From Aralia elata (lineage: Eukaryota; Streptophyta; Magnoliopsida; Apiales; Araliaceae), in NCBI GenBank assembly GCA_034770075.1, contig JAVJAP010000349.1, positions 145,556-209,555 on the forward strand: a stretch of 64,000 nt of DNA. Direction: 5' to 3'. Positions 45,404-57,567 of the stretch are shown piece after piece. The notes beneath the pieces are model-generated. The model ran no database searches, had not been told where the DNA came from, and saw only the letters and a program-made list of their open reading frames with translations. A program made the translations under genes and the position numbers. Each line of letters opens with the position of its first letter. The stretch's first letter is position 1.

Positions 45404-48400
45404 ATGCCGCCCAGACGAATCCTACGAAACCAAGGGAATGAAGAGTCAGTTAACAATGTAGAGGGAACTCCACCAAACCCAATGCAAGATTTTATCAACA
45501 TGATGGCTGAAGCTCTGCAGAGTCAAACGACTACCGCAGGAAACCAGACGGGCAACCACTTAGCCAATTTTAAAGACTTCAAGGCAGTAGGGCCTCCGGA
45601 GTTTAGAGGAACAGCGAACCCGATAGAGGCCCAATCATGGATAAAGGAGATTAAAAAGCCCTTTGTCATCGCTAGAGTCGCTGAGGAGCAGAAGACAGTT
45701 TTTGCTACTTACTTAATGAAAGGTGAGGCTAACTTCTGGTGGGAAGCCAATCAGAACAAAGCTGGAACTGGAGTCGTGGCGTGGGAAGCTTTCAAGATGT
45801 TATTTTTCGAGAATTACTTTCCTGAGAGTACGCAGGCAAAAATGGAGATCAAGTTTCTAGAATTGAAGCAAGAAAATTTGTCAGTGTCGGAGTACGCTGC
45901 AAAATTCAATGAATTGGCTAGATTCGCCCCACATCAGGTGGATACTAAGGTGAGGAAGGCCAGGAGATTCGAGAATGGATTAAAGCCGTGGATCTACAGC
46001 AAGGTAGCGATTTTGCAAATTACATCGTTCTCAACCTTGTTGGAGAAAGCTCTCATTGCTGAAGGTGGGAGTGAAGCGGTTTCGAAATATAATCGGGAAA
46101 GGAACAAGAAGAAGGTAGAAGGAGGAAATGTAAACGTTAGCGGTGGTGGCAGCAACAATAGGAAGCATCAATGGAGCAGTGGGGGTAGCAATTCTGAAAT
46201 TCAGCAAGGGAGCTTACAACAGAAAAGGCAGGTATGTGGAAATTGCGGAAAGAGTCACTCGGGGGAGTGCATGAAAGGAAAGATGGTTTGTTATACTTGT
46301 GGACAAGAAGGGCATATCTCACCCAATTGTCCTAAGGCAAAGAAAGGGGGTTGTTTCACTTGTGGAGAGCTGGGACATCGAAGCAAGGACTATCCAAGGA
46401 AGAAAAACATGGATGGCGGAAGCGACAATAGGGGCAACAACTCGAGGGCAACCAGTGGAGGACCAGCCCAGCCAAATAAGCCAACAGCAAGGACCTTCAA
46501 CATGACAGTACAAGATGCTGTGGCATCCAGAGAGGTGGTGTCAGGTATTATTCCAATCAATAACATAGATGCCTATGTGCTATTTGATTCGGGTGCTTCA
46601 TGTTCTTTTGTTTCTGATGAATTTGCTCAAAGATTTAAATTGCTTAGTGAACTGTTAGAACATCCGATGAATGTAGAAGTAGCGAACAAAGAGATTATCC
46701 CCGTAAACTACATTTATAAGAATTGTTGTGCGGATGTGAGAGGGTCTAAGCTTAACGTGGACTTGTTGCCGATTCGTCTTGGAGAATTCGATGTAATCCT
46801 TGGGATGGATTGGTTAGCGAGCCACGGGGCGGTCATTGACTGTAAGAAAAAGTGCATACACCTGCAGACTCCGGGTAAGTCGAAGGTGGTGTTCTATGGT
46901 AATAAATCGCCGAGACAATCTTGTTGTCTGACGATGATGCAAGTGAAGAGATTGCGTAAGAAGGGTTGTATAGGTTATTTGGCTCACGTGGTAGATACTC
47001 GACGGGTCGAGGGTGAACTGAGTCAGATACCCGTTGTAAGGGAATTCGCTGATGTCTTCCCAGATGAACTTCCGGGACTGCCGCCGGATAGAGAGATAGA
47101 ATTTGCAATCGACTTGGTACCCGGGACGACACCGATATCTAAGGCGCCTTACCGAATGGCACCAGTAGAGATGAAAGAACTGATGATTCAACTGCAGGAA
47201 CTGTTAGACAGGGGTTATATCAGGCCGAGCGTGTCACCATGGGGAGCGCCAGTTCTGTTCGTAAAGAAGAAGGATGGCTCGATGAGGCTTTGTATCGACT
47301 ACCGTGAGTTGAATAAAGTTACGATTAAGAATAGGTATCCGCTGCCCAGGATAGACGATCTGTTTGATCAACTCAAGGGAGCGAAATACTTTTCAAATAT
47401 CGATTTAAGGACAGGCTATCATCAACTAAGGGTGAGACGGGAGGATATCCCGAAGACGGCATTCAGAACTCGTTATGGACATTTCGAGTTTCTGGTTATG
47501 TCATTTGGCCTGACAAATGCACCAGCGGCATTCATGGATATGATGAACAGAGTGTTCAAGCAGTATTTGGACAAGTTCGTGGTAGTATTCATCGATGATA
47601 TCTTGGTGTATTCAGTGTCAGAGGAAGAACATGCTGAACATCTAAGGATTGCCTTGGAGGCATTAAGAAGAGAGAAGCTATACGCGAAGTTTTCAAAGTG
47701 TGAATTTTGGTTGCAGAGGGTGCAGTTTCTTGGACACGTCATTGACAGTAATGGTGTTTCGGTAGACCCAGCAAAGGTGGAAGCCATTATCAACTGGGAG
47801 CAACCAAAGACGCCAACGGAGATCAGGAGTTTCCTAGGGTTAGCGGGATACTATCAGAGATTCATCCAGGATTTTTCGAAGATAGCATCACCGTTGACCA
47901 ATCTGACTAGAAAGACGGTAAAGTTCGTCTGGACAGAGAAGTGCGAGGAGAGTTTCTTGGAGTTGAAGAAGAGACTTAGCCAAGCACCAGTGTTGGCATT
48001 ACCAGACGACACTGGAGGTTTTGTAGTATACAGTGATGCGTCACACAAGGGCCTTGGTTGTGTACTAATGCAGCACGGCAGGGTCATTGCGTACGCTTCA
48101 CGCCAGCTGAAGGACTATGAGAAGGGATACCCGAATCATGATCTGGAATTAGCAGCAGTAGTGTTCGCCTTGAAGATTTGGAGGCACTACCTATATGGAG
48201 AGAAGTGCGAGATATATACAGATCACAAAAGTCTGAAATATATCTTCACTCAGAAGGAGCTGAATATGAGGCAGCGCCGATGGTTAGAATTAATCAAGGA
48301 TTACGATTGTGAGATTCTGTACCATCCGGGCAAAGCAAATGTAGTGGCAGATGCCCTGAGTAGGAAAGGCAGAGAGAAGTTGATGAGGCTTACAACTCAG

Positions 48401-49513
48401 GCAGAGCTGATAAAGGACTTTGGACGCCTGGAACTGGAGGTTAAGTATCCAATGGAGACGGACGAAAAATTGTTCACCGTGACAGTGGGTCCGACTCTAC
48501 TTGATAAGATAAAGGAGGCTCAAGAATTTGATGAAGAATACATTGGCATTAAGAAGCAACTATCAGAAGGAAGAACGTTGAAGTTCAAGGTTGACAGCAC
48601 GGGTCTGCTGAGATTCGAGGGAACGATCTGGATACCCTATGTACCAGACTTAAGGGAAGAAATATTGCAGGAGGCCCATAATACGAGATTTTCGGTACAT
48701 CCGGGTAGCACCAAGATGTATCAAGATCTTCGTCAACATTATTGGTGGCCGCATTTGAAAGGGGAAGTTGCGGAATTCGTCAGCTGGTGTTTAACTTGTC
48801 AGAGGGTCAAGGCAGAGCACCAACGGCCGAGCGGATTGTTGCAGCCCTTAGAGATTCCCGAGTGGAAGTGGGAGCACATCACTATGGATTTTGTGGTAGG
48901 AGCGACAACACAAAAGGGTTTAGACGCCATCTGGGTGATCGTAGATCGGTTGACCAAGTCTGCCCATTTTCTACCGATCAAGATCAGGTACAAATTGGAG
49001 CAGTTGGCGAAACTCTACGTAAAGGAGATAGTATCGCGACATGGGGTGCCGGTTTCTATTGTGTCTGACAGAGATCCGCGCTTCACGTCAAATTTTTGGA
49101 GAAGCTTACAGGAGAGACTGGGAACACAGTTGAGAATGAGTACGGCGTATCACCCTCAGACCGATGGTCAGAGCGAGCGAACTATTCAGACCTTAGAGGA
49201 CATGCTCCGGGCAGTTGTGATGGACTTAGGTGGCAGCTGGGACGATCATTTGCCCTTGGTAGAGTTCGCTTACAACAATAGTTACCACGCTAGCATTGGT
49301 ATGCCACCGTACGAAGCATTATATGGAAGGAAGTGTCGAACGACGTTGTGTTGGGATGGAGTTGGTGAACGGAGATTGTTGGGACCAGAATTGGTACAAC
49401 AAACCGTGGAAATCATTAAAGTAATAAGGCAGCGGTTAGTAGCGGCCCAGGATCGTCAGAAGAAGTATGCCGACTTACATCCGCTTTGGGAAAAAGGGCA
49501 AGCTGAGCCCTAG
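45404..49513 (+). CDS. D gag-pol polyprotein, truncated by frameshift in the integrase tail
   Basis: It starts at MPPRR (45404); an upstream TTG is not needed. Order with approximate residues: gag core 60-220; zinc knuckles about 276-330 (CGNCGKSHSGEC, CYTCGQEGHISPNC, and a third whose last Cys is Tyr); protease about 394 (LFDSGASCSFVS, ILGMDWL); RT with FSNIDLRTGYHQL and VVFIDDILVYS near 730; RNase H from 870 (VVYSDASHKGLG, TDHKSLKYIF); integrase zinc region, then D in MDFVVGA, D in VSDRDPRF and E in GQSERTIQT. All catalytic residues appear intact. Near 49480 about 22-25 residues expected in the family are missing with a net frameshift, so the frame ends at 49513 after 1369 codons. Confidence 0.9.
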   Translation: MPPRRILRNQGNEESVNNVEGTPPNPMQDFINMMAEALQSQTTTAGNQTGNHLANFKDFKAVGPPEFRGTANPIEAQSWIKEIKKPFVIARVAEEQKTVFATYLMKGEANFWWEANQNKAGTGVVAWEAFKMLFFENYFPESTQAKMEIKFLELKQENLSVSEYAAKFNELARFAPHQVDTKVRKARRFENGLKPWIYSKVAILQITSFSTLLEKALIAEGGSEAVSKYNRERNKKKVEGGNVNVSGGGSNNRKHQWSSGGSNSEIQQGSLQQKRQVCGNCGKSHSGECMKGKMVCYTCGQEGHISPNCPKAKKGGCFTCGELGHRSKDYPRKKNMDGGSDNRGNNSRATSGGPAQPNKPTARTFNMTVQDAVASREVVSGIIPINNIDAYVLFDSGASCSFVSDEFAQRFKLLSELLEHPMNVEVANKEIIPVNYIYKNCCADVRGSKLNVDLLPIRLGEFDVILGMDWLASHGAVIDCKKKCIHLQTPGKSKVVFYGNKSPRQSCCLTMMQVKRLRKKGCIGYLAHVVDTRRVEGELSQIPVVREFADVFPDELPGLPPDREIEFAIDLVPGTTPISKAPYRMAPVEMKELMIQLQELLDRGYIRPSVSPWGAPVLFVKKKDGSMRLCIDYRELNKVTIKNRYPLPRIDDLFDQLKGAKYFSNIDLRTGYHQLRVRREDIPKTAFRTRYGHFEFLVMSFGLTNAPAAFMDMMNRVFKQYLDKFVVVFIDDILVYSVSEEEHAEHLRIALEALRREKLYAKFSKCEFWLQRVQFLGHVIDSNGVSVDPAKVEAIINWEQPKTPTEIRSFLGLAGYYQRFIQDFSKIASPLTNLTRKTVKFVWTEKCEESFLELKKRLSQAPVLALPDDTGGFVVYSDASHKGLGCVLMQHGRVIAYASRQLKDYEKGYPNHDLELAAVVFALKIWRHYLYGEKCEIYTDHKSLKYIFTQKELNMRQRRWLELIKDYDCEILYHPGKANVVADALSRKGREKLMRLTTQAELIKDFGRLELEVKYPMETDEKLFTVTVGPTLLDKIKEAQEFDEEYIGIKKQLSEGRTLKFKVDSTGLLRFEGTIWIPYVPDLREEILQEAHNTRFSVHPGSTKMYQDLRQHYWWPHLKGEVAEFVSWCLTCQRVKAEHQRPSGLLQPLEIPEWKWEHITMDFVVGATTQKGLDAIWVIVDRLTKSAHFLPIKIRYKLEQLAKLYVKEIVSRHGVPVSIVSDRDPRFTSNFWRSLQERLGTQLRMSTAYHPQTDGQSERTIQTLEDMLRAVVMDLGGSWDDHLPLVEFAYNNSYHASIGMPPYEALYGRKCRTTLCWDGVGERRLLGPELVQQTVEIIKVIRQRLVAAQDRQKKYADLHPLWEKGQAEP

Positions 49514-49853
49514 GTTCATAGGACCTTTCGAAATATTGAGGAGAATAGGCGAAGTGGCGTACGAGGTAGCATTACCCCCTGAGCTTGAGCACATTCACAA
49601 CATGTTTCATGTATCGGTGTTACGTCCATATAAGCCAGACTACAAGCATGTTATTTCCTATGAGCCAATTCAAGTCGAGAAGGACTTATCGTACGAGGAG
49701 GTTCCTGTCCAGATTCTTGATAGGAAGGAACAGAAGCTGAGAAACAAGACCATACATTCCGTCAAAGTTCTCTTGAGGAATCACGCAGTCGAAGAAGCTA
49801 CGTGGGAACTCGAAGAGAAAATGAAGGCGAATTATTCGTTCTTATTTGAGTAA
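49480..49853 (+). pseudogene. D integrase tail and chromodomain, out of frame with pol
   Basis: This frame carries IRFGKKGKLSPRFIGPFEIL (the GPY/F module), VALPPELEHIHNMFHVSVLR, then the chromodomain region (YEEVPVQILDRKEQKLRN, NHAVEEATWELEEKM). Chromodomains of this clade are thought to steer integration to particular chromatin. A frame starting at ATG 49467 exists, but its first residues are the pol sequence in another frame, so it is not a true start. The piece is separated from pol by a short deletion with frameshift near 49480. It ends at TAA 49851, 50 nt before the 3' LTR. Confidence 0.85.
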
Positions 49854-49901
49854 CCCTATTTTTGCAATTCCGAAGACGGAATTTTTATAAGTGGAGAGGG
49901 A

Positions 49902-50946
49902 TGTAATGCCCGTGAATTTTGAACGTCCTTATTAATTAAATCTAATTTAATTCAATGAGTTAACGTTGTGTTCTATTTAAACAAGCTTGGGTTAATTGGT
50001 GGGAGATGTATAAGATGTGTCTATACTCGTGTTGGCAGGTATGATATAACTATGGTTAAGAGATAAGCATAGGTGAGTCAAGTGTAGGAATTGGTGGGTA
50101 ATGACTAAAATGGCCAAGAGTGGTTAATAACCATGGTAATTATGTAAGGGCAATAACCATTGTATATCCAAGTGGTTAATAACCAATGAAATGATGGTGG
50201 GATAATAACCATTGTGTTTAACCAATGTAATGATGGCAAGATAATAACCAATGTCTAATAACCAATGAAGAATGGGTAATAACTAATGGATAATTAAGAT
50301 TTTGCGAAAAGACTATTTTAACCTTGAAAGAGGTTGGGAAAGGACTAAAATACCCTTGAGGAAGTTGCTAGGAAACTTCCTACTATTGATGAATTGACCA
50401 AATTGCCCTTGCCTAGTCATGATTAATGACTATTTTGCCCATGGTCTCTACTTTCCTATAAATAGGACCCCTCACCAAAGTTAACAAGGGTTGGCTCACT
50501 TATTATTCACCAAGTAGAGAGTTTGTGAGCTTGAGAGAGTTTTGAAGAGAGAAGCAAGAGCAAGTCTTGTGAGAGGAAGAAGAAGACCTTGAAGTGTTTA
50601 CGCCATCTCCATTTGCATAGCCATTAAAGCTAGGTATAAACTCCATTCCTTCAAACCCTAGTTTCTTGTTGCTAGTATTATATTATGATTTCTACACGCT
50701 ATTTTGTTGGAAACTTTTATGTGTGTTGATTGGGGTTGGTGGTATAAAAGGAGTATTCATGGATCTAAGTTTTTATTTTGTTAGATCTACATTTTTCTAA
50801 AAGATTGTTTAACTCATGATTTCTTGTTGTTTGATGCTTATGGAAGAAATGAAGCATGTATAGGTCTAAGTTTTATTTTGCTAGATCTAAGATTTATCTT
50901 GCTAGATCTATATTATTGCAAAAATATGTGTTTATCAAAAAATATT

Positions 50947-50991
<45 letters not shown>

Positions 50992-53854
50992 AGAGATCTT
51001 GGTCTTGTATGCTTTATGGATAGCATATATAGGTTTTAAAATTTTTATAACATGTTTTGGTGGGTTTGTATGCTAAAACATGGGAGTAATATTATTTATT
51101 GGAGTATAAAATTATGAGTGAAAAATATTGATTTAAGTCATAAATATTTTATCTTAATATTAGAAATATTTTTGTAGTCATGGATATATTTGTTGGAATT
51201 TATTTGGAGTTAAAACTTGTTTGAGAATATTTTAAACCCATTTGGTATGCAAGGAAAAAGGAAAAAAAAAAAAAAAAGAAAGGACCGAACCGCCTGGAAG
51301 CCCCCTGCTCAGCCCGGAACCAGCCCTGGCCGCGCATGGCGCGCCAGGGGGAAAAACGTGGGCCGCCTGGCGTCTCCCGAAACGGCGTCGTTTGGGGGCC
51401 GCGGCTAAGGCAGGCGCGCAATGCGCGGGAGGCCTCAGGCGCAGAAATTACAATTGTGCCCCTCCGTCCAGATTTCAACTTATTTACCAAAATGCCATCC
51501 AGATTTAATTTTAATTAATTTAAATACTTTAAACAATATTATTTAATTTTGTAAAATTAGTAAATGTTCAAAATTAAGTTTTGAGCACTTAATCTTATAT
51601 TTTCCAGATTTAATAAATTAATTAATTATTGTTTATTTATTATTAAATAATGATTAAGGATAATCAAGAATTGTAAATTTATCTATTTATTATTTGATTA
51701 ACTTTAAATAATAAATAAATATAATTAGTTATTATTTATTATTAAATAATAACTAAAGATAATTCATACTTAGTAATTAATTATTTATTATTTGATTTAC
51801 TTTAAATAATAAATAAACCTAATTAGTTATTATTTATTATTAAATAATAACTAAAGATAATTATTACTCACTAATTAATTATTTATTATTTGATTAACCT
51901 TAAATAATAAATAAACCTAATTAGTTATTATTTAGTATTAAATAATAACTAAAGATAATTCCTATTTACTAATTAATTATTTATTATTTGATTAACTTTA
52001 AATAATAAATAAACCTAATTAGTTATTATTTATTATTAAATAATAACTAAAGATAATTAGTACTCACTTATTAATTATTTATTATTTGATTAACATTAAA
52101 TAATAAATAAACCGAATTAGTTATTTATTATTAAATAATAACTAAAGGTAATTCATATTTACTAATTAATTATTTTTTTTATTATTAACTTTAAATAATA
52201 AATAAATATAATTAGTTATTATTTATTATTAAATAATAACTAAAGATAATTGTTACTCACTAATTAATTATTATTTGATTAAACTTTAAATAATAAACAA
52301 ACCTAATTAATTATTATTTAATCTTAAATAATAATTAAAGACAATTAAAAATTTATAATTCGATTATTATTTAATTAATAATTAAATAATAAGTGAATAT
52401 AATTAGTTATTAATTACTATTAATAATAACTAAAGATAATTAATTAATTACTATTTAATAGTAATTAAATGAAGATAGAGTTAATAAAATAGAGAGAGTT
52501 TAATAACCCATTAATTAAACAATCATAACAAATTGTTTAAGGGTTTAATAAATGAATATTACTTAAGAAAGAGTAATGTTAATTAATTTAACAATTATAA
52601 TAAATTGCTTAAAGGTTAATAAGTGATTATCACTTAAGGGAAACATGGTTAATTAATTAAACCATCAACCTAGAGATCCATTAAAGTGTCTTATAGGATT
52701 TATGATAGTTTATTAACTTATGTGTGCTATGTGAATTGCTTAATTGTTAAATAAATAGCATAAGTAAGCGTATCGATATACAACTACGCAGCACTAATTG
52801 ATAGCTCAACATTATCAATGTTAGGTTCTTCAAGGCCAATTAGTTAAAGCTAGAATTATTTGTAGCTGAGCAAACAGGCAAGTTCCTAACCCTAAACTTC
52901 TTACATTATTGCAAGTTCCCTAACTCAATCTCGAGTTAATACTTTCGAAGCATGTTAGTGAATAATTATTGTCGATTATTCACATCCATACTGATTATTG
53001 AGATTCGCACATTGTGCAATTGAATTCTTATCCTATTATGATTGAACTGTAAATTTAATTAAAGTTCCTTCAAGTATGAATTGTTTATTAGATCGATCTA
53101 TGCTATTTGTATCAGCTAGATCCAGCATGTCTAAATTGGTTAAGACAATGGTATTTTAAAAGCTGTTCTTATTAAATTGTTGTGGTAAGAACTCTTGGCT
53201 GAGAAAAGGATAAACTTGTTTAAGGCATGATATCAATGCTGGTTATTAAGTGTTTATGCATAAATCACGAGGTATGAGAGGCTGGTCCCCTCGATTACCA
53301 AAACTTCTTAAGAGGTCCAGCTTACATGCTGAGAACCTTGGAAAACGTCCTTGGTTATTTCAAACCACTCAGTAATTGGCATTCAATTATTTGAATATTT
53401 AACTGTTGACTGATAATTCATATTTCTTCACAATTCTACACTGTTGTTGCACATTGAAAGCGAAATTCCTTCTATTCATGATATATCTCTCTTGTGTATA
53501 AACTTGCTAAGCAAACTAGTTGCTTACCCTTGCTATATCATGATCTTTATTTCAGCTAAGGCAGAAACGTCTAGGGGAGACAAAGGAAAAAGGAAGGTGC
53601 AAGAGTAGATGCCCGTTAGTGCCTATGTACTAGCTATTTCTGAATGTGGTTTGATTAAGTGAACCTTTATTTGTATTAAGAGTACGTTTTATGTTAAGGT
53701 TAAAGAACCTTGGGACCAGAATTGTAAGACTTTATTTCCATTCGATAAACAATGTATGTTTATTATTCCGCATTTAGTTAGATAGTATGTTTGTCGTCGA
53801 ATTATCGTGAGCACCGAATTCGAGGTTTGGAAACCTGGATTTGGGGGCGTCACA
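49902..53854 (+). repeat. 3' LTR of D
   Basis: 3953 bp, preceded by GTGGAGAGGGA. It differs from the 5' LTR by a 39-T run at 50949-50987, loss of about 62 bp near 50820, absence of one 33-bp copy near 51325, and scattered single-base changes. Confidence 0.92.
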
Positions 53855-53859
53855 GCAAG

Positions 53860-56385
53860 AAATTGAACGACAAAAAGAAAGTGAAAAAGAAATTGAAAAA
53901 AGATTGAGTGTGAAAAAGAAAAGTGTGAAAAAGAGAATAAAAAGAAACGAGAGAATAAAAAGAATGAGAGTGAAAATAAACGAGAGAAAAAAACAGTGGA
54001 GAGTAAGAGTGAAAAAAGAGAGGAGAGTGAGTCGGAAAGTGAGTTAAATTTTGAAAAGCCAGTGACTGTACATTCGTACAAGACGACGCTTTTGAATACT
54101 AACAAGATTAACTCTTCTTTGTCTAGTTCTGTTTTGTCTCTTGTACAGGTGATTGAGGATATACCCCGAGCTATCATTCCATATCAACCAGCTTGTAGTA
54201 TTCCCGAGGAGACGGAGGAGTTACCAAGGCGGGTTGGAGAGTTGATGGAGTCCAACTTCATTCAGACGGGTATAGTGGACGAAGACATGAGTTCGTGTGC
54301 TATTCATGAGATCATAGTACCTACGGCGGATAAGACGTCGAGCATGTTTGTCGATTTTCGATTGGTAAACAAGTATCGTTGTTATTTTCTTTACTTAGAT
54401 AATATGCTTGATAAGCATAGTGCTTGTGTTTTATCTACATTGGAAAATGACCATGTGTTGTTTATGCCTAATCAAATTAGCATGAGATATTGTGATAAAT
54501 GAAAAGTTTTGTTAACATGTGAATTGTATAGGTGGATAGTTATTTCTGTTAGATTAACTAATGCATCTAGTATGTTCATGAGTTTATTAAAACATGTTTT
54601 GCATGCTTCCATGGATAATTTTGTGTTTGGCTATTTTGATGGTAGAATCGTCTTTATCATAAATTATGGAGGATATTTGATATTTGTCGAATTAGTTTAT
54701 GAGCATGCGTTATATTCTCGTTGTTCTTGCTATCATTTGGTAAATTCTCATTGTCAAAGAGCATATCTTCGTAGAATTTATTCTGGTGATTATTGTGGGT
54801 ATTTTCGCTTGTATGAAACTCATTCTAGGGTTTTTCATTCACATATTGGATTAAGTTTTGAAGTTAATCAATCTTTACATGGCATGTCTTTAATTGATAA
54901 TGGTAGTGATCATGATTCTTCAGTAGAGAGATCTTTATGGCATGATTTGTTATCATTTGGTAATGTCTTTCCATTAGAGTTGTTATCATTCCATGATTTT
55001 GAGAATGTTGTCTTGAATGGGAAAGAATTACTATCATTGAGTATTGAATTGAAAATTGTTTATCAGCAAATTGAAGTGAGATACGGTTTATATGCATGTT
55101 TAGATAAGTCTTTTGGATTAGCTACTGCGTTAAATGTTTTCATATTGAATCATGTTTTGCATTAATACATGGGAAAAATTGATAATATTTGTTTTGATGA
55201 TATTCATAGTTTTGTCAACACTTGGGAAAATTCTTTAGCACTTGTTGAATTTGTAAGTGATCATCATAGTGTTAAGTGTGCTAGTGAGTTTTCACTTTGT
55301 GAAGTGGGATGTGATATTTCTTTTCCGTTGATGCACCTAATTGATCTTGGATATTTTAATGTCAATGGGAAGAGAAAGGTTGAGTTTGTTTTGCAGGTTC
55401 GAGATGGGTTTATACTCGTCGAGAAGGGAAATATAAGTTGTGGTGCAAAACAATTCGAGCAATGCATGAAAAGTCCAAAGGGGAGTGTTTTGAATTTTGT
55501 TTTAATAGACTTTGCATGTGGATTTGAATTATTTGATTTCTTGGTGATTAAACAAAAGGAACTTGTTGATTTGTTTGGTTTTGTGTTTAATCCAGGAATT
55601 CAAGAGCGCTTGCTAATGCAACGTGTCGAGTTTCAAATTTTGGTATTTGACCCGGGTGCATTGGAATGGAAGTTAGTACAAATGATCGAGATCATAAGGT
55701 TCACTTTTGATCCGGGAATTTGTCAATGGGTTTATCTACGAATGGTCAAGATCATCAGACTGGTTTTTGATCTGGGAATTCGTGGATGGGAGATTATGCT
55801 ACATGAAGAGTTCTACGTGCTGACCTTTGATCCAGGAGGATATAGGACTTTTCATAGTTTTATTTGCTTTTATTTTACTATATATGCATGTGATTTCTTA
55901 GGTAGAAATTTTGATTGCGTGATAGTTTTAGTTGCTTATTTAGTTAGTTTTGGTGTAGTTAATACTTTGGAAGTATCTGGAATATGTGTGGAAGGGCATC
56001 ATATTGATGTGGATAAGATCGTGCGTAAAGGAGTTCGAAAATTTGAGTTTCCAAGTTGTGTTACGAGGAGCTTGCAGGGTGTTATGCTGATTTGATCACT
56101 GCTTGGAAAGAGATGTTTACAAGTTGTTCATGTCGATATGTTGGAGTTGTCAGATGTTGCTATGTTCTTTGCAGGAGTTGGAGTTTTTGATTATTATTTT
56201 CATTACTTTACTTGCATTGTTGATATTGCTTATATATTTCGTTTGCAAGATGAGTTTTGGGATTATGATTTGTTTGATACTACTAATTTAATTTGTTTTT
56301 GTGTAGGATCAGATTTGTGGGTAAATCCTTTTCAGGAGGAGGGGATGTCAGATTTGAGGACAAATCCTTTTCAAGAGGAGGGGAA
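53860..56385 (+). pseudogene. C pol-like frame: dead, duplicated RT-like cores and iterated integrase-tail motif
   Basis: This continues gag after D. A Lys/Glu-rich stretch (53860-54050) contains a frameshift relative to C'. The frame then runs to the 3' LTR with three in-frame stops (54500-54502, 55163-55165, 56093-56095), all sense in C'. First RT-like segment: YQPACSIPEETEELPRRV to LTNASSMFMSLLKHVLHAS and FGYFDGRIV, with no YxDD and no FSKIDL-type Asp. Second: IELKIVYQQIEVRYGLYA, MGKIDNICFDD. About five FDPG units of 20 residues lie at about 55590-55850. The end is WVNPFQEEGMSDLRTNPFQ, spanning two polypurine tracts. No protease, RNase H or integrase core is identifiable. Confidence 0.7.
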
Positions 56386-57567
56386 TGATACAATCCTGAC
56401 CAGGCTCGCATCGAACAACATTCACTCAACTCGAGTTCAAGAGGTTCATCAGTTAGTCGCGAGTGATTGGATTGAAATCCATTCAAGGATGCGTACATTA
56501 GAGCTAAATTCATATGAACGGCGAGGAGAGGATCAATCATGTGATTTGGGATTACTAGATACCATCTATTTAGTAAGGCCAAATCAACGCAAGCCAAGGC
56601 ATCATGAAATGTACGGAACAATGGAAGTTGGTTCAAGGATGATTGGAGTAGGGATTGAGGAGTTTGGAGATGTCCATTTACACAGCTGTCACTTTGAGCT
56701 CAATTTCGACCTTGATCTAGTTAGAATCTCGCAAAACACAAAGAATGAAAGTTGTAGATCTCGTCGAGATCTTCGATTTGATAGGTGGCAGGTTCTGTAA
56801 CTCTTTACGAATCAAACGTTATGGCCATTTTTTCCAAAGGACGTCGCGGCAGGAAATACATGAGCGCCTAAAGCGCTCATCCCTTTGTATTTCCAGCGCC
56901 TAGAGTGCTGGCCAAATGTGAGGACACTATAAGCTAGCGCCTAAAGCGCTCCAGACAAGGCAATTCAAGCGCCTAGAGCGCTAGGTCTTGAGCACGGAAT
57001 CCGAGGAAGGGTTTTGATCAGTTTTTAATGCAATCTTTTGGGGATCTTTTCCTATTTTATTGTAACTAGGATGTTTATTAGATAGGATTTTTATTTCCTT
57101 ACAAATTCTTATTTCCTTATAGGATTAGGGTTTCATGTTATTAGTATAAATAGAATACATGGATGATGTAATTAGGGGGTCAACAATTCAATAATATTCA
57201 AAGTTTATTCATACTTGAGAGCTATTCTCTACTTTTGGTTCTTTTAAGAATTCCTAGATTAATTTCTTAGTTTTCTTGAGATTCAATTATCGACTTATCA
57301 TACAACAATTTCATAGTTGTTTGTGGCGTCATTCTATCATACATCAAACGTCGATTGTACTTTTGGTTCTTGTCTCTTTATAGGCATTGGGTTAAGGTGT
57401 CGTTGGTGTTCCATTCAACGCAAGCTTCCTAGCGCAGAGCAATTATACCAAGGTTCTCGTCTCAATATAGGCGAAGGGTTGAGGTGTTGTGAGCGTTCCA
57501 CCCTATAACTTGCTGGAAACGATCCGGGCGACGACCACCTCACGCAAGCGTGCCGTGGAGTCTATCA
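56386..57567 (+). repeat. 3' LTR of element C
   Basis: 1182 bp, preceded by TTCAAGAGGAGGGGAA. Dyad module at about 56860-56985, TATA at 57145-57152. Followed by ATGGT and the rest of the copia B 3' LTR. Confidence 0.9.

Larger units (their letters stand above)
40294..53854 (+). mobile_element. Chromovirus D (Tekay-type Ty3/gypsy), young
   Basis: LTRs 40294-44313 and 49902-53854, with TGTAATGCCC...GGCGTCACA ends. Target duplication GCAAG is at 40289-40293 and 53855-53859. A tRNA-Met primer site at 44317 and polypurine tract GTGGAGAGGGA at 49891-49901 are present. Long LTRs (about 4 kb), the domain order and a C-terminal chromodomain point to the Tekay/Del clade. By eye the LTRs are nearly identical apart from a few indels, so insertion was recent. 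It is the innermost element of the nest. Confidence 0.92.
37924..57567 (+). mobile_element. Element C (Ty3/gypsy-derived, non-autonomous)
   Basis: LTRs 37924-39102 and 56386-57567, TG...CA. Target duplication ATGGT at 37919-37923 and 57568-57572. The interior comprises a primer site, a gag-like frame and a pol-like frame, split by chromovirus D (40294-53854). It is the second copy of the C' family. Both copies have the same unusual pol-like layout. Confidence 0.9.

Noticed and set aside
49467..49479. ATG at 49467 as a true start of a separate chromodomain protein.
   Set aside because: The first codons are the integrase frame read out of phase; the frame exists only because of the deletion.
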